Positions 7,665 to 12,092 of a stretch of 12,092 nt of DNA are shown here, in pieces. Positions within the stretch are counted from its first letter, which is position 1; every line of letters starts with the position of its first letter. The position numbers and the translations under genes are program-made. The DNA is from Spirogloea muscicola (Eukaryota > Streptophyta > Zygnematophyceae > Spirogloeales > Spirogloeaceae): assembly GCA_009602725.1 (NCBI GenBank), contig WELB01000008.1, forward strand, positions 406,039-418,130, read 5' to 3'. Under the pieces are notes generated by a model. The model was not told the DNA's origin. It worked only from the letters and a program-made list of their open reading frames with translations, and made no database searches.

Positions 7665-10387
7665 TCAACCGAAAGAGGCGGATTGATCCACCGCAGTTGC
7701 ATTGTGGAGCAGCTTCATGAGCTGGTCATATGTCGTAAACATGATCATGGTGGAGGGGGCGACCCAGAGCACGCGCGACGAGGCCCCCCGCGCAAAGCCC
7801 GCTGCGCCCTCCTGCCGCCAGATGCTGGCCGCCGCGTCCAGCGCCGACGAGTACGCTGTTGCCGATGCGGTATTGCTCCGACCCTGCACCTGCAGTCGCG
7901 TCTTTACCACGTCCTGGTGCACCGTAGAAAGTCGACATAGCGAAGTCCAAACAGATGGCAACACAAAGTCAGAGGTGTCTGATCCTGGACCTGTAAAGTC
8001 GACCCGGTTGCTCATCACAGCAAGCATCTGCGATCAACCTCTGCAGCTTGAGAGAGTGGCAACACAGAGGCACGTCTCTAAGGTGGGCACTGCAGAATAT
8101 TTTATGGGGAGTGAACATTGTGACCCACTGGCTTGCAGTTGTTCTAGAGAGCCATGGCCGAGAACATGCAGAATGCATGCCAGCTTATGTCAAGCAACGG
8201 CAACCAAGGCTCACCATTGGATTGCTGATGGCTGCTGCAAATGAGCTACTGCCAAAGGAGGCTGCCAGCTCATATCGAACATCGAGCTCCCTCACCTGTG
8301 GTGCTCAGAGAGCATCCCACCACGTCATTTCAGCCATGCTTCAAGCTTGCAGGCGCAACCACAAGGAGTATGCGTGGGTAAACAGAGATATAGGGGCAAT
8401 GTCAGTCAGGCGGTAAGCTCTTCAGAGGCTTTCTTTGACCTTCCAGCTCTGGACCAGGACACTGACAGCAGCCGACTTTGAGACCAGGAAGATGCAGCAG
8501 CTAACAGACCCCTGCAAAGTTTGGAATTTTAGCACGAAAGCGAGCGCAACAAGCACTGTTGTGTGCCAAACCTGGGTCTACTGCAACATGAGACAAAGCT
8601 TTGATTGGAGTAACACTCTCATCAGCCTCATCACCTCTTTTTAGGTCTTCGCAAAGTCATTGTCAAGTTTATCTGTCAAGGGTGGTGAAGACCAAAAAAA
8701 GGGGGGAGACTAGAAGACAAGAGGAAGGTAGGACCAGGCTTTAGGAACCCACAGAGGCCGCCCCAGATAGTCTGGCTAGAGCTTGCTTGCTGCCCTCCCA
8801 CAGCGGGAGGTACACGGCGTTGAACGGCCCCCACACAAGCTGCCAATCAGCAATGAGAGCAATATGATCTGCCTCTGAATTTCGTGGCTATCACTCGCAG
8901 CTAAGCGAGTGGATCTCACTGGTGTTCTTCACCAAGCAACTGAGGATCAAGTTATATGCTCACAAGTTAACTGGTGCATGACGCTACCTGATGAGCTGGC
9001 AAGAGGGATCAAACTAGAGGAGAGTTGGAGGGCAGAAGCAGGCAAGGCGGGCTATGAGATGCACCTGTGTCATGAGGAAGCCGCGGTAGAGAGCCCCGAA
9101 TCCCTCGGCCCGCCAGATGGTGATGGCAGTTTGCCACGATCCCTGCGGTACTTAACCAGCAGCAATGTCTTAACGTGGCCGCATGACACAGAAGGCGGGC
9201 AGGTCAGGCGTCTAGATAGAGGGCGTCACTCAGGAAGAAGGAAGGGGAGAACAGCAGTGAAGACCTTGTAGGCCCCGGCCGAGGCCCGCGTCTGGACCTG
9301 CTGGCGCTGACGCACGACCTCAAGCGGGACCATCACAAGCGACTGCCCAACCGTGGCGCAGATGCCTGCGAGGAACTGCACGCCGGGGCTTTGCTCGTCG
9401 CCTGCGAAAATTGCCGCCGCTGCCTTGTATCAACAGGGCATGACTTGCTGCCTCAGAGTCAGAAGGTTATTTGCGATGTATAAGGGCGGCACATGCAAGT
9501 CAACTGGTCCTGGAGCACCCATAACATGAAGGTGCAATCAAGAGTAGCGGGGGAGGGACCGAGGACCAGGGATAAGCTGCCGAGATGCCTGGTACGTCCC
9601 CATGTACAGAGCCTGCGCCGGCGCAACCTGGATCACCGTCCCAAAGCCCTGCAGCGCAGCCAGCATGTGTTTCAGTGTCGCTGCTGAGTTGTGCAGCCGG
9701 CAATGATTCCAGCAGTGGCTTCGCTGGCAAGCACGACCGTGTTCGCACCTTGTAGAGCGTGCGCCAGCCCTCCTGCAGGCGGGCAACGAGCCAGACAAGG
9801 CAAGACATTGTGACTGTCAGTCTTTTGGGCGGCTTGATAAAACGCCTCGGCTCCTTTTGCTTAGCCGACTGGACTTACAATTGATTGTAAGTCCACTGTG
9901 GCAAGCAGAATCCGTACCTTGGTGACAATAGACCGGATGGCCTCGAGCGGGCCGGCGTAGGAATATGCAGCCGCACCCGCCTGGCCAGCCATGGCCCCCT
10001 GCACCTGCATTCTGCGCTGCCCATGTCAGACGCCGCTGACGTCCACTGCAGATAGGACTGACAAACAGCCGGTCTGGGGAGCTGCAGCAGGCTGTCACTG
10101 ATGCAGCAGGCCACTCGGCGCAGGCAGGCCGGCCAGCGTAAGGGGCGTGGCAGCAGGCGGCACCGCGATTTGACAGTCATCATCGGGTACGTGGCGGCGT
10201 CTGCCACCATGCCTGCACAAAGTGCAGCACAGTCGCAGCTCAGCAGCTGGTTCTGTGCCTTCTTCTCACCCAGACTCAGTCGGCTGCTCAGCTTGGCCTC
10301 CCTTTCGCTTCATGGGCACTGCACGCTTTCGATCTGACAGGCGACTGCGCCAGCCATAAACCCTCTAGCCAAGACACCGACTGTCAT
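7665..10387 (-). CDS. Mitochondrial carrier family (SLC25) protein, ten exons
   Basis: In transcript order the exons are 10387-10339, 10212-10164, 10011-9918, 9772-9749, 9648-9567, 9419-9265, 9142-9065, 8839-8753, 8295-8215 and 7913-7665. All introns are GT-AG and phases agree, giving about 315 residues, the normal size for the family. Three repeats are visible: YPMMTVKSRMQVQG (residues 25-38) with EGWRTLYKGFG (65-75); VPLEVVRQRQQVQ (130-142) with EGFGALYRGF; and NPMDVVKTRLQVQG (231-244) with EGAAGFARG. Such proteins are six-helix exchangers, usually of the inner mitochondrial membrane. The substrate cannot be read here; resemblance to plant SLC25A44-like carriers (GFGT...PA-ALYM) is only suggestive. 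The first signature motif has Met where Asp/Glu is expected. The ATG at 10387 is the first after an in-frame stop, but an alternative first exon at 11028-11172 fits the same splice phase. Confidence 0.94.
7914..8214 (-). other. Intron 9 of the carrier (301 bp)
   Basis: It begins GTGAGC right after the ATG of ISNPM and ends GTGCACCAG before GACGTGGTAAAG, rebuilding the third signature NPMDVVKTR across the junction. The minus frame stays open in the exon-proximal ~115 bp, so intron retention would add a novel N-terminal segment rather than stop at once. Confidence 0.85.
8296..8752 (-). other. Intron 8 of the carrier (457 bp)
   Basis: This is the longest carrier intron by the proposed model. 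It lies between ...LSGAAS and VRELDVRYELAASFGSSSFA. Near its 5' end on the minus strand it has a C6T7 run, the complement of A7G6 at 8694-8706. No nested gene is recognised. Confidence 0.85.
9749..9772 (-). CDS. 24-nt microexon of the carrier (EGWRTLYK)
   Basis: Eight codons, EGWRTLYK, are flanked by CCTGCAG and GTGCGA. They are needed to complete the family signature EGxxxLYKG between VTK at the end of the upstream exon and GFGTVIQVAP in the next. Both junctions are phase 0. Gene predictors may miss so short an exon, which would leave the carrier without its first EG motif. Confidence 0.9.
9870..9895. repeat. 26-bp near-perfect palindrome in carrier intron 3
   Basis: TGGACTTACAAT and ATTGTAAGTCCA are exact reverse complements separated by TG. 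It lies in intron 3 (9773-9917), 23 bp from the splice donor. Each arm contains TGTAA when read on its own strand, the green-algal polyadenylation-type motif. It could fold as a hairpin in RNA or mark the remnant of a small element. Confidence 0.9.
10293..10314 (+). repeat. Short diverged match to the left repeat
   Basis: The stretch TTGGCCTCCCTTTCGCTTCA plus TG matches 134-155 of the left repeat at 20 of 22 positions. It lies in the proposed first intron of the carrier. The flanks are only weakly similar, so this is probably an old fragment of the same family. Confidence 0.65.
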
Positions 10388-11027
10388 GCGACTGGCTCCA
10401 GGAGCAGCCGCAGCAGGCACTCGTGGCTCGAGACACGGGCCCCAAATGCCGCCCTACCGCTGGCAGCCTGTGGCCCCAAAGCCTTCCTACGTGGCCACTC
10501 CAGAAACATCGATCAGCCAAGCTCAAAATAAACCAGACACGCTCAAGTGCTTAAGGGCCTGGTCACATGTTGCACGTCTTTCGCACTTCACTGCCACCTC
10601 GGGAATCTGATACGACTTCAGGATTGTGAATAGGATAAACGGAACCCCATGATAAGCACTCGAGAAGCACTGCCATCCCAAGCTCTATACTGCCTCTGGC
10701 TTGCGTAGCGGGGTTGTTCTTCATCTCCTCAGCTCATCTAAATTCCTAGTGCTTACACTGAGGTACTAAGAGCACCCTGTCTGCCTTAACACCTGATACC
10801 TGAACCTCACCCTCTATATGTACCTGGCTGGCTTTTACAGCCGTCTCTCTTAATATTTATATATATCTCTCTCTTTATCATATCAGCAGCCGCATTCTTC
10901 TGCCTAGCCTGTGGCTCCGCTATTATGAATACGGTGCCGCTCACTGGGCGGCGGTTGCTGCGACTGAGCAGGAGGTGAGGGCGAACAAAGGGGAGATTTG
11001 GACTTGGGTATGGAGGGGGCCGCTGAC
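10388..11027. other. Upstream region of the carrier, no recognised gene
   Basis: No domain-bearing frame was seen on either strand. It includes an AT-rich tract with a TATATATCTCTCTC low-complexity run at about 10857-10874. A 20-bp segment (10882-10901) matches 916-935 near the left repeat at 18 positions. By position it should contain the promoter and 5' UTR of the minus-strand carrier if transcription starts near 10387, but no core promoter element is evident. Confidence 0.5.
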
Positions 11028-11172
11028 CTGCCAGGCCGCCGGCGCAGATCTGGCTCGGCAGCGCCGCGCCGGCGGCGGCCGCCGGCGGCGCGGGCCCCGC
11101 CGCCTCTGCGCCATCACCGGAGCTCCGCGACGCGGTGAGCGACGCGCACGAGCTCGCGGCGCCATCCAAACT
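11028..11172 (-). CDS. Possible alternative or broken first exon of the carrier (LPSQICAGGLAG)
   Basis: On the minus strand this frame ends LPSQICAGGLAG with a phase-1 donor (CTGGCAG before GTCAGC). Joined to the phase-compatible acceptor at 10212 it gives CAGGLAGMVADAATYPMM, a classical carrier helix-1 sequence. The donor is better than that of the 10387-10339 exon. However, the frame has no ATG; it is closed upstream by TAG at 11175-11173 inside a telomere-like repeat. An ATG at 11165 lies in a different frame. It could be a genuine exon spliced to something upstream, a non-AUG start, a frame-shifted copy, or coincidence. Confidence 0.45.
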
Positions 11173-11191
11173 CTAAACCCTACGCCCTAAA
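11171..11191 (+). repeat. Three telomere-like heptads (CCCTAAA type)
   Basis: CTCTAAA, CCCTACG and CCCTAAA lie in tandem with 1, 2 and 0 mismatches to the plant/Chlorella-type telomere unit. Within them AAACCCTA (11175-11182) is an exact telo-box, a promoter element known from land-plant housekeeping genes. They may be a short interstitial telomeric tract, a promoter telo-box, or chance. They also contain the TAG that closes the carrier-like frame at 11028-11172. Confidence 0.6.
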
Positions 11192-11739
11192 GCCCGACCA
11201 CTGCCGCCGCGGCCGGCGAGGCGGATCGCGCGACGAGGCGGGCGCAGCGTTGGAGGCTGCGCCGCGCCGCGCGGGGCCGGAGCTCGCCTGCGATCGGCGG
11301 TACCTCGGCCATGGCCTGCTCGCGCCGCGCGCTCCGCGGCGGCGTCGCGGGGGAGGGTCAAGGGGCCCTCCGCGGATCAGTGGGGCCTCGAGACGGCGAC
11401 GGGACGTCGCAGATGGTGGGAGTCTAGGGAAGGGCCCTTCGATAGTCGGCGATGGCTGTGTGGAAACGAAGCACTATGCTAAGGTGCCTATAAGGGTATA
11501 CTGTGACGTAAGTACCCCACGAGTGGGCACCTGCAAGCGCGATCAGGGTACCTTGGGAAGAAGTGCTCGCCCGTAGAGGAGAAGCTGGCAGCAAAGCCAG
11601 CCCTAAAAAGAATGGACAATGTCCAAAGCCAAAGAAAGAGGAGCCGGAAAGAGGACTACACCACAAAACACTACAAAACACGTAGACGTTGCAGAGGGAA
11701 GCTCAGTACCCACGAGTGAGCAACATTAGGTCGGAGTAG
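11192..11739. other. G+C-rich block and following unrecognised sequence
   Basis: 11192-11420 is very G+C-rich and open in several frames with Arg/Ala/Pro-rich translations that look compositional rather than conserved. Beyond 11420 the sequence becomes purine-rich, with an AAG/GAA-rich stretch at about 11600-11660. Two related motifs, GTACCCCACGAGTGGGCA (11512-11529) and GTACCCACGAGTGAGCA (11707-11723), occur 195 bp apart. I recognise no gene. Confidence 0.4.
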
Positions 11740-11991
11740 CTCGCTGCAGGGAAACAGGGACTCCGCCGAGACCCAGAGGCGGCGGCACAGCACGGTCTGC
11801 TCGCGTATGGACGGCGTGGGCAAGGGACGGCGTGGGTATCGTTTCAACGCAAGGGAGCGGTGAAACGATACAGCCAGGCGCATGCGGAAGACTTGGGCGA
11901 GCGAGCCGGCGGCGTTGAAGCCGGGCTGCAGTGGCTGCGTGATCGCTCCTCAAAGCAAGGTGACCACAACGGATGGCTGGTTGCCCAGTAG
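11740..11991 (+). other. Open frame without ATG, unrecognised
   Basis: 83 codons run from just after a TAG to a TAG at 11989-11991. The frame contains no ATG, so it could only be an internal or terminal exon. It includes GVEAGLQWLRDRSSKQGDHN. It resembles no family I know. It contains the 11-bp inverted repeat at 11836-11871. In G+C-rich DNA such a frame can be accidental. Confidence 0.25.
11836..11871. repeat. Perfect 11-bp inverted repeat with 14-bp loop
   Basis: GTATCGTTTCA at 11836-11846 and TGAAACGATAC at 11861-11871 are exact reverse complements. Directly upstream GGACGGCGTGGG occurs twice in tandem-like fashion (about 11809-11836). It could be a protein-binding dyad, an RNA hairpin or a mobile-element remnant. 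Confidence 0.9.
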
Positions 11992-12092
11992 TCCCCGATC
12001 GACAGCCGCACAACTGGGAGACGGCCGGCCAGACGGCGCAGCGCCGCGCCGCGCCCTCCCCGCCGCGTCCCGCGCCGCGATCCGCGCCGCGG
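11992..12092. other. Extremely G+C-rich window end
   Basis: The last ~60 bases are composed almost entirely of CGCCGCG-like units. No gene is supported. The composition resembles the blocks at 936-1200 and 11040-11360. Confidence 0.5.

Noticed and set aside
7702-8244. Plus-strand open frame of 180 codons
   Set aside because: It overlaps the last carrier exon and intron 9 on the opposite strand. The minus-strand carrier motifs are unmistakable.
8753-8839. Reading the carrier exon LVWGPFNAVYLPLWEG... as the protein's C-terminus (stop soon after)
   Set aside because: The third carrier repeat would be missing. A GT donor before the stop and the downstream exons VRELDVRYELAASFG and DVVKTRLQVQG restore a full-length carrier in frame.
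11250-11576. 108-codon plus-strand frame in the G+C-rich block
   Set aside because: No ATG is present in the frame and the translation is mostly Arg/Pro/Ala from composition. No motif recognised.

Overview
The window looks like nuclear DNA of a green alga, probably a Coccomyxa-like trebouxiophyte. This is an inference. It rests on short GT-AG introns in every gene, moderate to high G+C, a transcription-factor-like protein whose closest relatives known to me are land-plant proteins, and heptamers resembling the plant-type telomere repeat CCCTAAA. No bacterial operon, rRNA, tRNA or CRISPR signal was seen.

Layout. Positions 1-890 hold a 178-bp direct repeat present twice, 712 bp apart, plus a diverged fragment between the copies. 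A G+C-rich block (936-1200) and a short leader lead into a plus-strand gene of at least eight exons (1392 to about 6682). It encodes a large nuclear-type protein with an ELM2-like PRIGxxYQ motif, a SANT/Myb-like domain, and the downstream conserved blocks (FWEAVWPRLLxRGW, HYFDSLSDVL) of a plant family often labelled 'arginine-glutamic acid dipeptide repeat protein'. Positions 6683-7664 lie between convergent genes and carry several splice-framed open segments that I cannot assign.

On the minus strand, 10387 to 7665 encodes a complete mitochondrial carrier (SLC25) protein of about 315 residues in ten exons, including a 24-nt microexon. All splice phases agree and all three carrier repeats are present. 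Its first exon is ambiguous: two upstream segments could each supply the start of helix 1 in the correct phase.

Positions 10388-12092 are mostly non-coding or unrecognised. They hold telomere-like heptads (11171-11191), very G+C-rich DNA, a perfect 11-bp inverted repeat, and short matches to the left-hand repeat family.

The two genes are convergent and have no obvious functional link. I found no convincing new multi-gene system. The best leads are the algal SANT protein, the carrier's unusual first signature motif and competing first exons, and the repeat family shared by both flanks.
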